Of a DNA stretch of 64,000 bases, positions 56,219-64,000 are shown piece by piece. The position numbers and the translations under genes were made by a program. The notes beneath the pieces were generated by a model. The model searched no databases. It worked only from the letters and a program-made list of their open reading frames with translations, and was not told where the DNA came from. Numbering within the stretch: the first letter of the stretch is position 1; the number at the start of each line of letters is the position of its first letter. This DNA comes from Dactylosporangium vinaceum (GTDB taxonomy: Bacteria; Actinomycetota; Actinomycetes; Mycobacteriales; Micromonosporaceae). The DNA lies in assembly GCF_019904175.1 (NCBI RefSeq), contig NZ_CP061913.1:10788001-10852000 (forward strand). Direction: 5' to 3'.

Positions 56219-58682
56219 CGCTCCCGTAGACGGTCGTGCGCCGGCGGACCGGGCGGCCGGCGGCGTGGCCGATCGCCTCCAGCTCCTCGCGGGTGCGGGC
56301 GGAGCCGTGCTCGGAGCCGGCCATTCGCGAGATGGTCTCCTCCATCAGCGTGCCGCCGAGGTCGTTGGCGCCACCGCGGAGCATGGCGACGGTGCCCTCG
56401 TCGCCGAGCTTCACCCACGAGCACTGGATGTTCGGGATGCGGCCGTGCAGCAGCACCCGGGCCATCGCGTGCACCGCGCGGTTGTCGCGCCGGGTCGGGC
56501 CCGGCCGCGCGATGCCGGCGAGGTAGATGGGCGCGCTGTGGTGCACGAACGGCAGCGCCACGAACTCGGTGAAGCCGCCGGTGCGGTCCTGGATGCCGGC
56601 CAGCACCCGGAAGTGCCCGAGCCAGTGGCCGGGGTGGTCGACGTGGCCGTACATCATCGTGGAGCTCGACCGGATGCCGAGCTCGTGGGCGGTCGACACC
56701 ACCTCGACCCACGCCGACGTCGGCAGCTTGCCCTTCGTGAGCACCCAGCGGACCTCGTCGTCGAGGATCTCGGCCGCGGTCCCGGGAATCGTGTCGAGCC
56801 CGGCCTCCTTGAGCTGGGTCAGCCAGTCGCGGATCGACACGCCGGCCTTCGCCGCGGCGGTGACGATCTCCATCGGGCTGAACGCGTGGACGTGCATGCC
56901 CGGCACCCGTGCCTTGATCGCGCGGACCAGCTCGGCGTAGGCCCCGACCGGCAGCTTCGGGTCGATCCCGCCCTGCATACAGACCTCGGACGCGCCGGCC
57001 TGCCACGCCTCCTCGGCCCGGTCGGCGACCTGCTCATAGGAGAGGCGGTAAGCGTCGGCGTCGCGCTCGCGCTGGGCGAAGGCGCAGAACCGGCAGCCGA
57101 CGTAGCAGACGTTGGAGAAGTTGATGTTCCGGTTGATGACATACGTGATGTCGTCGCCGACCGCCTCCCGGCGCAGGTCGTCGGCGATGCGCACGAGCTC
57201 CTCCAGCCCGGCACCGTCCACATTGAACAGCGCCAGGGCGGCCGCCTCGTGCTCCGGGCGCAGCAGCGCACCGGGGTCGTGCGCGGCCAGATCGAGTCCA
57301 CTGTGGACGTCGGATTCCAGACGCTCGGGAGCCTGCGTCCGTATCCGTCCGGCCACCGCTGTCCAGTCACCGTAGACGGTGTCGAAGTCACCGCGCCGGT
57401 CCGCGCTGCGGCCCTCGTCGTCGATCGCGGTGTGCAGGTCGGTGCGCCCGCTGTCCTCGTGCCCGCCGTCCGGCTCCTGCCACGGCCGGCCCACCGGCAG
57501 CGCGCCCTCGTCGGCGAGGAAGGAGTCGCGGTCGGCCAGCGCCTCGACGTGCGCGGTGAGGCGGGCATCCAGCCACGGGACGCCGCGGCGCGCGTACTCC
57601 GGATAGATGGTCAGGCGCTCTCGCAGTACGAAACCCGCGGCTTTGGTCTGTCGTGCCAGCTCGTCGAGGGCCGGCCAGGGCCGCTCCGGGTTGACGTGGT
57701 CCGGCGTCACCGGGGACACGCCGCCCCAGTCGTCGATGCCGGCCCGGATGAGCAGCGCGTACTCGTCGTCGATCAGGTTCGGCGGGGCCTGGATGCGGGC
57801 CTTCGGGCCGAGGACCAGCCGGGCCACGGCGATCGTCGCGGCCAGGTCCTGGAGCTCGGCGTCGGGCATCCCGCGCATCGCCGTGTCGGGCTTGGCCCGG
57901 AAGTTCTGGACGATCGTCTCCTGGATGTGGCCGAACTCGCGCATCGTGCGCCGGATCGCGAAGAGCGACTCGGCCCGCTCGTCGAGCGTCTCGCCGATCC
58001 CGATGAGGATGCCGGTGGTGAACGGCACGCCGACCCGGCCGGCGTCGTCGAGCACCCGGAGGCGCACGGCGGGCTCCTTGTCGGGTGAGCCGAAGTGGGG
58101 GCCGCCGGGCTCGGACCACAGCCGGGTCGCGGTGGTCTCCAGCATCATGCCCATGCTCGGCGCGACCGGCTTGAGCCGCTGCAGCTCGGCCCAGGACAGC
58201 ACGCCGGGGTTGAGGTGGGGCAGCAGGCCGGTCTCCTCCAGCACCGCGATGGCGCAGGCCCGCAGGTAGGAGAGCGTCGAGTCGTAGCCGCGCTCGTCCA
58301 GCCAGCGCCGCGCCGAGTCCCAGCGCTCCTCGGGCCGGTCGCCCAGCGTGAACAGGGCCTCCTTGCAGCCCTGGGCGGCGCCGGCCCGGGCGATCGCGAG
58401 CACCTCCTCGATCTCGAGGTACTCGCTCGGCAGCCGGTGCGGCACCGTCGCGAACGTGCAGTAGTGGCACCGGTCCCGGCACAGCCGGGTCAGCGGGATG
58501 AAGACCTTCTTGGAGAAGGTGATGACGCCGGGGCGGCCGGCGTCGGCCAGCCCCGCGTCGCGGACCGCACCGGCGATGCCGAGCAGATCGTCCAGGGCCG
58601 CGCCGCGCGCGGTCAGCAGGACGGCGGCCTCCGTCGCGTCGAGCGTGCGGCCGTCCGCCGCCCGCCGCAGGGACCGCCGCAT
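56205..58682 (-). CDS. fbiC: FO synthase FbiC (CofG-CofH fusion)
   Basis: Bifunctional radical-SAM enzyme that makes the deazaflavin FO, the chromophore of coenzyme F420, from tyrosine and a ribityl-pyrimidine. 825 residues with two CxxxCxxC clusters: CRDRCHYC (Cys68, 72, 75) in the CofG half and CYVGCRFC in the CofH half. ATG 58682 follows GAGGGC; upstream in-frame codons look non-conserved. It is in the same neighbourhood as fbiA/fbiB, which in mycobacteria lie apart from fbiC. Confidence 0.95.
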   Translation of the reverse strand: MRRSLRRAADGRTLDATEAAVLLTARGAALDDLLGIAGAVRDAGLADAGRPGVITFSKKVFIPLTRLCRDRCHYCTFATVPHRLPSEYLEIEEVLAIARAGAAQGCKEALFTLGDRPEERWDSARRWLDERGYDSTLSYLRACAIAVLEETGLLPHLNPGVLSWAELQRLKPVAPSMGMMLETTATRLWSEPGGPHFGSPDKEPAVRLRVLDDAGRVGVPFTTGILIGIGETLDERAESLFAIRRTMREFGHIQETIVQNFRAKPDTAMRGMPDAELQDLAATIAVARLVLGPKARIQAPPNLIDDEYALLIRAGIDDWGGVSPVTPDHVNPERPWPALDELARQTKAAGFVLRERLTIYPEYARRGVPWLDARLTAHVEALADRDSFLADEGALPVGRPWQEPDGGHEDSGRTDLHTAIDDEGRSADRRGDFDTVYGDWTAVAGRIRTQAPERLESDVHSGLDLAAHDPGALLRPEHEAAALALFNVDGAGLEELVRIADDLRREAVGDDITYVINRNINFSNVCYVGCRFCAFAQRERDADAYRLSYEQVADRAEEAWQAGASEVCMQGGIDPKLPVGAYAELVRAIKARVPGMHVHAFSPMEIVTAAAKAGVSIRDWLTQLKEAGLDTIPGTAAEILDDEVRWVLTKGKLPTSAWVEVVSTAHELGIRSSSTMMYGHVDHPGHWLGHFRVLAGIQDRTGGFTEFVALPFVHHSAPIYLAGIARPGPTRRDNRAVHAMARVLLHGRIPNIQCSWVKLGDEGTVAMLRGGANDLGGTLMEETISRMAGSEHGSARTREELEAIGHAAGRPVRRRTTVYGSVSRS

Positions 58683-58775
58683 CGCGTTGCCCTCAGTACT
58701 TCTGCCCTCAGACGTCACCACCGAACTGTAGGCCGCCCGAGGGCGATTCCTCGCGCGCTCAGTGTGTGACGTGTT

Positions 58776-58807
58776 ACCCGTGGCCGGGCCGGAGCGCGGC
58801 CACGGGT
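58776..58807 (-). terminator. Terminator of the Q/A/Y-rich membrane protein gene
   Basis: ACCCGTGGCCG (58776-58786) pairs exactly with 58797-58807 across a 10-nt loop, 8 nt after the stop codon at 58815. No U-run. Confidence 0.75.
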
Positions 58808-58814
58808 GCCTCAC

Positions 58815-60371
58815 TCAGTTACCGGGCGGGATCGCCTGGGTGCGCTGCGTCTCCTCGCCGTCGTCCCCGCGCTTGTGCTCGGGCTTGAGCACCGTCGTGG
58901 CGTCGGGGTCGCCCGGCTCGGCGGCCGGCTCCGGGTCGGTCTTCACGATCGGCGCCTGCTGGGTGGCGTCGGCGTCGGTGTTCGCCGGGGTGAGGACCGC
59001 AGTACCCTCCTCCTCGGCGGCCGGGGCCGGGTGGGTCGACTGGCCGCCGGGCCAGCCGGCCGACGCGAAGCCGCCGGGCGGGGTCGAGGCGCTTGTCTCA
59101 ACCGGCGACGCGGAGACCGGCTCGTCCTCGACCGGGGTCGGGGCGGGCGCGGTGTAGGCGGCGAACGGCGAGCTGAGCGGCGGGCCGGACGCCGGCCGGG
59201 CATCCGCGGCCGAGGCCGGGCTGTCCGCCGCCGGGGTCGCGGCCGCACCGAAGCTCGGCGCCGCGGCGGCCGGGGCCGTGTAGCCCGGGGTCGCATAGCC
59301 GGGGGTCGGTCCGCCGGTCGTCGGGGTGGCGTAGCCCGGGGTCGGGCCGCCGGTCGTCGGGGCGGCGTAGCCGGGGGTGGCATACGCGGCGGTGGCCTGC
59401 GCGGCCGGGGCGTCCGGGGCGGCCTGCTGCACCACCGGCGTGGCCTGCGTCGCCTGCGCCGAATGGGGCGGGTAGGCCGTCTGCGCCGCGACCGCCGGGT
59501 TGCTGCCCGTGGCCTGGGCGGCCTGCGCGGCCTGGGCCTGCTGGGCGGCGTACGCGGCCTGCTGCTGCGCGTAGTACGCCTGCTGCTCGGGCGTGGCCGC
59601 CGGCTGCCCGCCGGTGACGTAGCCGGTCTGCTGGGCCTGCGCCGCGGCGTACGCAGCCTGCTGCTGCTGCGCGTAGTAGGCCTGCTGCTGCTGGGTGTAG
59701 CCCTGCTGGTACGGGTAGCCGGGCTGGCCGTAGGGGGCGCCGACCGGCTTCGGGGCCGAGTAGGCGCCCAGGTAGACCCGGGCGGTGAGGAACAGCCCGA
59801 GGCCGATGAGGCCGAGCGCGGCCAGGTGCTCGAGGAAGCCGCCGAGAGCCCAGCCGACCGGGGCGTCGTCCTTGAAGTCGCCGATGAGCCCGCCGAGCAG
59901 CAGCACGAGGCCGATGATGGCGGCGATCGCGTATTCGATCATCGCGATCAGGACGACGGCCTTGGCCCGCGGGGTCACCGGGTCGAGCAGCAGGACGAGC
60001 ACGACAGCGACGATCGGCAGCAGCACGACCTCGAAGCCGATGACGTTGCCGAACGAGGCGGTCGCGGTGGCCAGGAACGAGTTGAACAGGCCGGTGAGGA
60101 GGCGGACGAGCCCCGCCAGCAGGATCAGCCCGACGGCGCCGAGGAGGCCGAACGCGGCCAGCTCACGGTAGGGCTCCAGCAGACCGCGCGCCTTCTTGGC
60201 GTCCGGCGGTGCGACCGCGGGGGCCGGAACAGCCGAGACCGCCTGCGGAACGGCCTGGTACTGCTGCGCGGGCGCCGCGACGGGAACCGCCTGGGTCGGG
60301 GTCTGGTACTGGGCCGCGGCCGGGGTCTGGAACCCCCCGCTGGGGGTCGGATCGGGTGGCTGGGTGCTCAC
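58815..60371 (-). CDS. Membrane protein with long Gln/Ala/Tyr/Pro-rich C-terminal tail
   Basis: 518 residues. A Pro/Gln-rich N-terminus of ~60 residues is followed by four membrane helices (about 70-205). A ~310-residue low-complexity tail comes next: first QQQQAYYAQQQ-type stretches, then repeats of TPGYAxPTTGGP, then an acidic Pro/Ala/Glu end. The layout resembles actinobacterial DUF5336-type proteins. No enzymatic motif. It lies between fbiC and fbiA but is divergent from fbiA, so a link to F420 is not implied. The GTG start follows GGGAG. Confidence 0.78.
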   Translation of the reverse strand: MSTQPPDPTPSGGFQTPAAAQYQTPTQAVPVAAPAQQYQAVPQAVSAVPAPAVAPPDAKKARGLLEPYRELAAFGLLGAVGLILLAGLVRLLTGLFNSFLATATASFGNVIGFEVVLLPIVAVVLVLLLDPVTPRAKAVVLIAMIEYAIAAIIGLVLLLGGLIGDFKDDAPVGWALGGFLEHLAALGLIGLGLFLTARVYLGAYSAPKPVGAPYGQPGYPYQQGYTQQQQAYYAQQQQAAYAAAQAQQTGYVTGGQPAATPEQQAYYAQQQAAYAAQQAQAAQAAQATGSNPAVAAQTAYPPHSAQATQATPVVQQAAPDAPAAQATAAYATPGYAAPTTGGPTPGYATPTTGGPTPGYATPGYTAPAAAAPSFGAAATPAADSPASAADARPASGPPLSSPFAAYTAPAPTPVEDEPVSASPVETSASTPPGGFASAGWPGGQSTHPAPAAEEEGTAVLTPANTDADATQQAPIVKTDPEPAAEPGDPDATTVLKPEHKRGDDGEETQRTQAIPPGN

Positions 60372-60496
60372 TGGCTCTCCCGAAGTTTCAACGGTCCGTG
60401 CAACAGGTCGCCAGCAGCCTAGCCGGAGACGGCGATTCCCGCGTGGGCGCCGGACCCCGAACGGCGCCGTAACGTGAGTGCGGCAGGATTGGACCC

Positions 60497-61453
60497 ATGC
60501 GGATCGTGGTTCTTGCAGGTGGCATCGGCGGCGCGCGCTTCCTGCTGGGGGTGCGTGCGGTGGCCCGGGAGACGGGCGCCGACGTCACCGCGGTGATCAA
60601 CGTGGGCGACGACGTGACCCTGCACGGGCTGCGCATCTGCCCCGACCTGGACAGCGTGATGTACACACTCGGTGGCGGCGCGGATCCGGAGCGCGGCTGG
60701 GGCCGGGTCGGCGAGACGTGGACGGTGAAGGACGAGCTGGCCGCGTACGGCGCCGAGCCCACCTGGTTCGGCCTCGGCGACAAGGACATCGCCACGCACC
60801 TGGTGCGCACCCGGATGCTGGAGGCGGGCTACCCGCTCTCCGCGGTCACCGAGGCGCTCTGCGACCGCTGGCAGCCGGGGGTCCGGATGCTGCCGGCCAG
60901 CGACGACCGCGTGGAGACGCACGCCGTCGTCGAGGTCGACGGGGCCACCCGGGCGATCCACTTCCAGGAGTGGTGGATCCGCTACCGCGCCGGCATCCCC
61001 ACCCAGCGGTTCGTGTTCGTCGGCGCCGAGACCGCGAAGCCGGCGGCCGGGGTGCTCGACGCCATCGCGGCGGCCGACGTCGTGCTCGTGGCGCCCAGCA
61101 ACCCGGTCGTGTCCATCGCGCCGATCCTGGCCGTGCCGGCCGTGCGCGAGGCCGTGGCCACCGGGCCGGCGCCGGTTGCCGGGTTCTCCCCGATCATCGG
61201 CTCCGCGCCGGTGCGGGGCATGGCCGACAAGTGCCTCGAGGTGATGGGCGTCGAGTGCAGCCCGGCCGGGGTCGGCGGGCTGCTCGGCGCCCGGTCGGCC
61301 GGCGGGGTCCTGGACGCCTGGCTCGTCGACGAGAGCGACGCGGGTGCGCAGGTCCCGGGGCTGACGGTCCGCGCGGTGCCGCTCTGGATGACCGACGAGG
61401 CGGCCACGGCCACCATGGTCCGCGACGCGCTCGCCACGGTCGGTGTGGCGTGA
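60497..61453 (+). CDS. fbiA: 2-phospho-L-lactate/phosphoenolpyruvyl transferase FbiA
   Basis: CofD/FbiA transfers the (enol)pyruvyl- or lactyl-phospho group from the GDP/GTP-activated donor to FO, giving (dehydro-)F420-0. 318 residues, starting MRIVVLAGGIGGARFLLGV with the glycine-rich nucleotide loop, then VINVGDDVTLHGLRICPDLDS and GFSPIIGSAPVRGMADKCLE. It is coupled to fbiB by a GTGA overlap. Confidence 0.95.
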   Translation: MRIVVLAGGIGGARFLLGVRAVARETGADVTAVINVGDDVTLHGLRICPDLDSVMYTLGGGADPERGWGRVGETWTVKDELAAYGAEPTWFGLGDKDIATHLVRTRMLEAGYPLSAVTEALCDRWQPGVRMLPASDDRVETHAVVEVDGATRAIHFQEWWIRYRAGIPTQRFVFVGAETAKPAAGVLDAIAAADVVLVAPSNPVVSIAPILAVPAVREAVATGPAPVAGFSPIIGSAPVRGMADKCLEVMGVECSPAGVGGLLGARSAGGVLDAWLVDESDAGAQVPGLTVRAVPLWMTDEAATATMVRDALATVGVA

Positions 61454-62529
61454 TCCCGTCGCTGGAGATCCTGCCGGTCACCGGCATCGGCGAGGTGCGG
61501 CCGGGCGACAACCTGGCCGACGTCATCACCGGCGCGGCCGGCTTCATCCGCGACGGCGACGTGCTCGTGGTGACCAGCAAGATCGTGAGCAAGGCCGAGG
61601 GCCGCCTGGTCGACCTGCCGCCGGACGAGCCGGCCCGGGAGGCCGCCCGCGAGGCCGCGCTGCGGGCGGAGACCGTCCGGGTCGTGGCCCGCCGGGGCGC
61701 GACCCGGATCGTGCAGACCCACCACGGGCTCGTGCTCGCCGCCGGCGGCATCGACGCGTCGAACGTCGACGCCGCGCACCTGGTGCTGCTGCCGAAGGAC
61801 CCGGACGCCTCGGCCCGGGCGCTGCGCGAAGAGCTGCGCGAGCGCTTCGGGCTCGACGTGGCCGTCGTCATCACCGACACGATGGGCCGGCCGTGGCGGC
61901 TGGGCCTGACCGACGTGGCGATCGGCGCCGCCGGCGTCGACGCGCTGCTCGACTACCGCGGACTGCACGACGCCTACGGCAACGAGCTGCAGCTGACCCA
62001 GATGGCCCAGATCGACCAGCTGGCCGCCGCGGGTGAGCTCGTGAAGGGCAAGACGGCGCAGGTGCCGGTGGCGATCGTTCGCGGGTTCGCGCCGCACTTC
62101 CCGGCCGCGCACGGCCGCGGCGCCGCCGAGCTCATCCGCGGCTCCGAGGCCGACCTGTTCTCCCTCGGCACCGCGGAGGCGACCGCGCGGGGCCTGCGGC
62201 TGGCCGGGGAGCTTCCGGACGCGACCGAGTTCGCGCCGGCCGACGCTGCGGTCCGCCTGCCCGATCTGCCGTTCCCGCGGACACGCAGCGTGACGGTTCC
62301 GGCGAACACCGTGGCCGCCGTCGTCGTGTGGGCACCCGCCGGCAATCTGCGGGCGGCGGCCGAAGCGGGCCGGCAGGCCGAGCGACTGCGGGCCGTCCTC
62401 GCTGCTGACGGGCTCGCGACGGCGTGGCTGGAAGTCACCGATCCGGCGGCCGTGGCGGGCGATGTGCCAGCGGGGGGCGAGCCCCTCGGCGTGCTCGCGA
62501 TCGGGCGCGGTAGCCTACCGTCACTATGA
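61450..62529 (+). CDS. fbiB: F420-0:gamma-glutamyl ligase FbiB with shortened C-terminal domain
   Basis: Adds glutamates to F420-0. 359 residues. The CofE domain (residues 1 to ~250) is intact: VVTSKIVSKAEGR, ITDTMGRPWRLGLTDVAIG, YGNELQLTQMAQIDQLA. Mycobacterial FbiB (~448 residues) carries a full nitroreductase domain after it that reduces dehydro-F420-0; here only ~110 residues follow, resembling the last part of such a domain (AGRQAERLRAVLAADGLAT). GTGA overlap with fbiA; ATGA overlap with the Nudix gene. Confidence 0.9.
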   Translation: MIPSLEILPVTGIGEVRPGDNLADVITGAAGFIRDGDVLVVTSKIVSKAEGRLVDLPPDEPAREAAREAALRAETVRVVARRGATRIVQTHHGLVLAAGGIDASNVDAAHLVLLPKDPDASARALREELRERFGLDVAVVITDTMGRPWRLGLTDVAIGAAGVDALLDYRGLHDAYGNELQLTQMAQIDQLAAAGELVKGKTAQVPVAIVRGFAPHFPAAHGRGAAELIRGSEADLFSLGTAEATARGLRLAGELPDATEFAPADAAVRLPDLPFPRTRSVTVPANTVAAVVVWAPAGNLRAAAEAGRQAERLRAVLAADGLATAWLEVTDPAAVAGDVPAGGEPLGVLAIGRGSLPSL

Positions 62530-63071
62530 GCCTGCACGAGAACGCTTTGGCTGTGCTGGAAGGGTGGGAGGCGCCGTCGGCGGAGGCCGAGGCGACCCGG
62601 AAGCGGTTCCTGGAGTTCGTCTTCCCGGACCCCACCACGGTCCTGCGGGAGCACGCCGGGGGCCACGTGACCGCGAGCGCCCTGATCGTGGACGCGGCGG
62701 CCGAGCGCGTGCTGCTGTGCCTGCACGGCCGGATCAACCGGTGGGTCCAGCTCGGCGGCCACTGCGAGCCGGAGGACACCACGATCGCCGGCGCCGCCCT
62801 GCGCGAGGCGACGGAGGAGTCGGGGATCCTCGGGCTGCGCATCAGCGAGGCCCCGATCAACCTCGACGTGCACCCGGTGCTCTGCTCGGGCGGGCAGTCG
62901 TTCCACTACGACATCCGCTACGCGGCGATCGCCCCGGCCGGCGCCGTCGAGAAGGTGAGCGCCGAGTCGAACGCGCTCGGCTGGTTTGCCCCGGACGACC
63001 TGCCCTCGCCCCTGGCCGACGCGACCGAAGTGCTTGTCGCGCCGGCGTTGGCCTGGGCGAAGCAGGGCTAG
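62526..63071 (+). CDS. Nudix hydrolase
   Basis: 181 residues. The Nudix box region is GGHCEPEDTT...ALREATEESGI (residues 77-101), with all catalytic acidic residues present. It would hydrolyse a nucleoside-diphosphate-linked compound; substrate unknown. Co-translated with fbiB (ATGA), so a housekeeping role toward guanosine nucleotides or F420 intermediates is possible but unproven. It shares a CTAG stop with the convergent nucleotidyltransferase. Confidence 0.92.
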   Translation: MSLHENALAVLEGWEAPSAEAEATRKRFLEFVFPDPTTVLREHAGGHVTASALIVDAAAERVLLCLHGRINRWVQLGGHCEPEDTTIAGAALREATEESGILGLRISEAPINLDVHPVLCSGGQSFHYDIRYAAIAPAGAVEKVSAESNALGWFAPDDLPSPLADATEVLVAPALAWAKQG

Positions 63072-64000
63072 AGCAGCTCGCTGGAGCCGCGCTCCTTCAG
63101 GGAGTCGACGAGCTTCTTGACGTCCTGCGCGCGCGAGCGCGGGCAGATGAGCAGCGCGTCCGGCGTGTCGACGATGATCAGGTCACTGACGCCCACCGCG
63201 GCCACCAGCCGGCCCGAGCGCGGGACGACGACCACGCGCTCCGCGTCCTGCATGAGGACCGTCGGCTTGGCCGCGTAGGACGGGTCGTCGATGAGCCCGG
63301 CCAGCTCGACCACCACGTTGCCCTGGGTGTCGGTCTCGAGCAGCTCGCCGAGGGTGTGGAAGTCGCCGACGTCGTTCCAGCCGAAGTTGCCCGGCACCGT
63401 GCCGACCAGGCCGGCCGCGCCCGCGCCCTCCATGACGCCGAAGTCGACCGAGATCTTGGTCAGGCTCGGCCAGAGCTGGGCCAGGATCTCCTCGCGGTCG
63501 TGGGTGTCCCACGCCTCCGCGATGCGCCGCAGACCCTCGTGCAGCTCCGGCTGCTGGCGCGCGAGCTCGTCGAGGAAGACGTCGACCCGCCAGACGAACA
63601 TGCCGGCGTTCCACAGGTACTCACCGGAGTCGACGTAGCGCTGGGCGACGTCGAGCTGCGGCTTCTCCGCGAACTCGGCCACCTTGCACACGTCGCCGGT
63701 GCCGGTGGGCTCGCCGACGTGCAGGTAGCCGTAGCCGGTCTCGGGGTGGGTCGGCGTGATGCCGATCGTCATGAGCAGGCCGTCCTCGGCGCCCTCGATC
63801 GCCCGGTGCAGGGTGTCCTGGAAGGCCGGCACGTCACGGACCAGCTGGTCGGCGGCGAAGGCGCCCATGACGGCGCTCGGGTCACGGCGGGCGATCACCG
63901 CCGCGGCGAGCCCGATCGCGGCGCAGGAGTCGCGCGGCGTCGGCTCGACGAGGATGTTGCCCTCCGGGAGGCCCGGCAGCTGCCGGGCCACGGCGGCCGC
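63068..64000 (-). CDS. Mannose-1-phosphate guanylyltransferase (partial, 5' end beyond window)
   Basis: About 310 residues are visible; the N-terminal GTP-binding loop lies outside the window. The visible part has ILVEPTPRDSCAAIGLAAAVI, GAFAADQLV, HPETGYGYLHVGE, FAEKPQLDVAQRYVDSGEYLWNAGMF and VGTVPGNFGWNDVGDF. These are the sugar-phosphate-binding signatures of ManC/GDP-mannose pyrophosphorylase without an appended isomerase domain. It makes GDP-mannose from mannose-1-phosphate, completing the route started by manA and manB in this window. Equivalent to Rv3264c by position. Confidence 0.92.
   Translation of the reverse strand, partial: AAAVARQLPGLPEGNILVEPTPRDSCAAIGLAAAVIARRDPSAVMGAFAADQLVRDVPAFQDTLHRAIEGAEDGLLMTIGITPTHPETGYGYLHVGEPTGTGDVCKVAEFAEKPQLDVAQRYVDSGEYLWNAGMFVWRVDVFLDELARQQPELHEGLRRIAEAWDTHDREEILAQLWPSLTKISVDFGVMEGAGAAGLVGTVPGNFGWNDVGDFHTLGELLETDTQGNVVVELAGLIDDPSYAAKPTVLMQDAERVVVVPRSGRLVAAVGVSDLIIVDTPDALLICPRSRAQDVKKLVDSLKERGSSELL

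Overview
High-GC actinomycete chromosome. The markers are the MtrA-MtrB-LpqB module, a WhiB regulator, F420 biosynthesis (FbiA/B/C), a Rv3235-type protein beside secA, many GTG/TTG starts and ATGA/GTGA gene overlaps. Family level (Micromonosporaceae-like) is my inference. From memory, the backbone gene order parallels Mycobacterium tuberculosis Rv3235-Rv3264c: Rv3235-like, secA, hpf, comF, lpqB, mtrB, mtrA, ahcY, manA, SIS protein, manB, DUF3499, metallopeptidase-like, whiB, fbiA, fbiB, nucleotidyltransferase. Extra blocks are inserted into that order. I see no tRNA or rRNA genes, transposases, phage genes or CRISPR arrays.

Layout. 1-2360: Rv3235-like gene and a 1.3-kb repeat- and hairpin-rich non-coding stretch. 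2360-10683: secA, two fused double-GNAT acetyltransferases, a secreted glycerophosphodiesterase, hpf with a long leader, and a ComF-like gene. 10693-14944: the lpqB/mtrB/mtrA envelope signalling operon. 15084-22345: a membrane protein, DUF4129, DUF4350, MoxR and DUF58 operon, facing SpoIIM and RDD membrane proteins (the Rv3691-Rv3695-like set). 22309-27412: efeUOB iron uptake with an IdeR/DmdR-type box, plus an orphan solute-binding lipoprotein. 27567-35562: ahcY, then the mannose-phosphate operon (manB, Trm112-like, SIS, cation efflux, manA) and a second cation efflux gene. 35570-50335: a large polyamine island: two aldehyde dehydrogenases, gabT, speB, a Lys9-like oxidoreductase, potCBAD, an Lrp-type regulator, an omega-aminotransferase, an FMN-binding PNPOx-like protein and an FAD oxidase. 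Together these could import polyamines, make putrescine from agmatine, and oxidise it through 4-aminobutanal and GABA. 50455-54537: a NarL-type two-component system, a serine hydrolase and a degenerate zincin. 54657-64000: DUF3499, whiB, signal peptidase-like protein, fbiC, a Q/A/Y-rich membrane protein, fbiA, fbiB, a Nudix protein and a partial mannose-1-phosphate guanylyltransferase.

Most striking observation. Four short cassettes sit exactly between neighbouring operon genes: two in tandem between potA and potB, one between the Trm112-like and SIS genes, and one between the SIS and cation-efflux genes. A fifth, shorter relative follows the SpoIIM stop codon. Each of the four encodes a 28-30 residue mini-ORF beginning M-(S/N)-x-x-E-R-S-G. 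Its start overlaps the upstream gene's stop (ATGA), its stop overlaps the downstream gene's start (ATGA or GTGA), and it carries its own GGAGG-type ribosome binding site for the next gene. The spans are 89, 89, 89 and 83 nt, all congruent to 2 modulo 3, so deleting any unit restores a direct ATGA overlap. This looks like a mobile, translation-coupling linker element.
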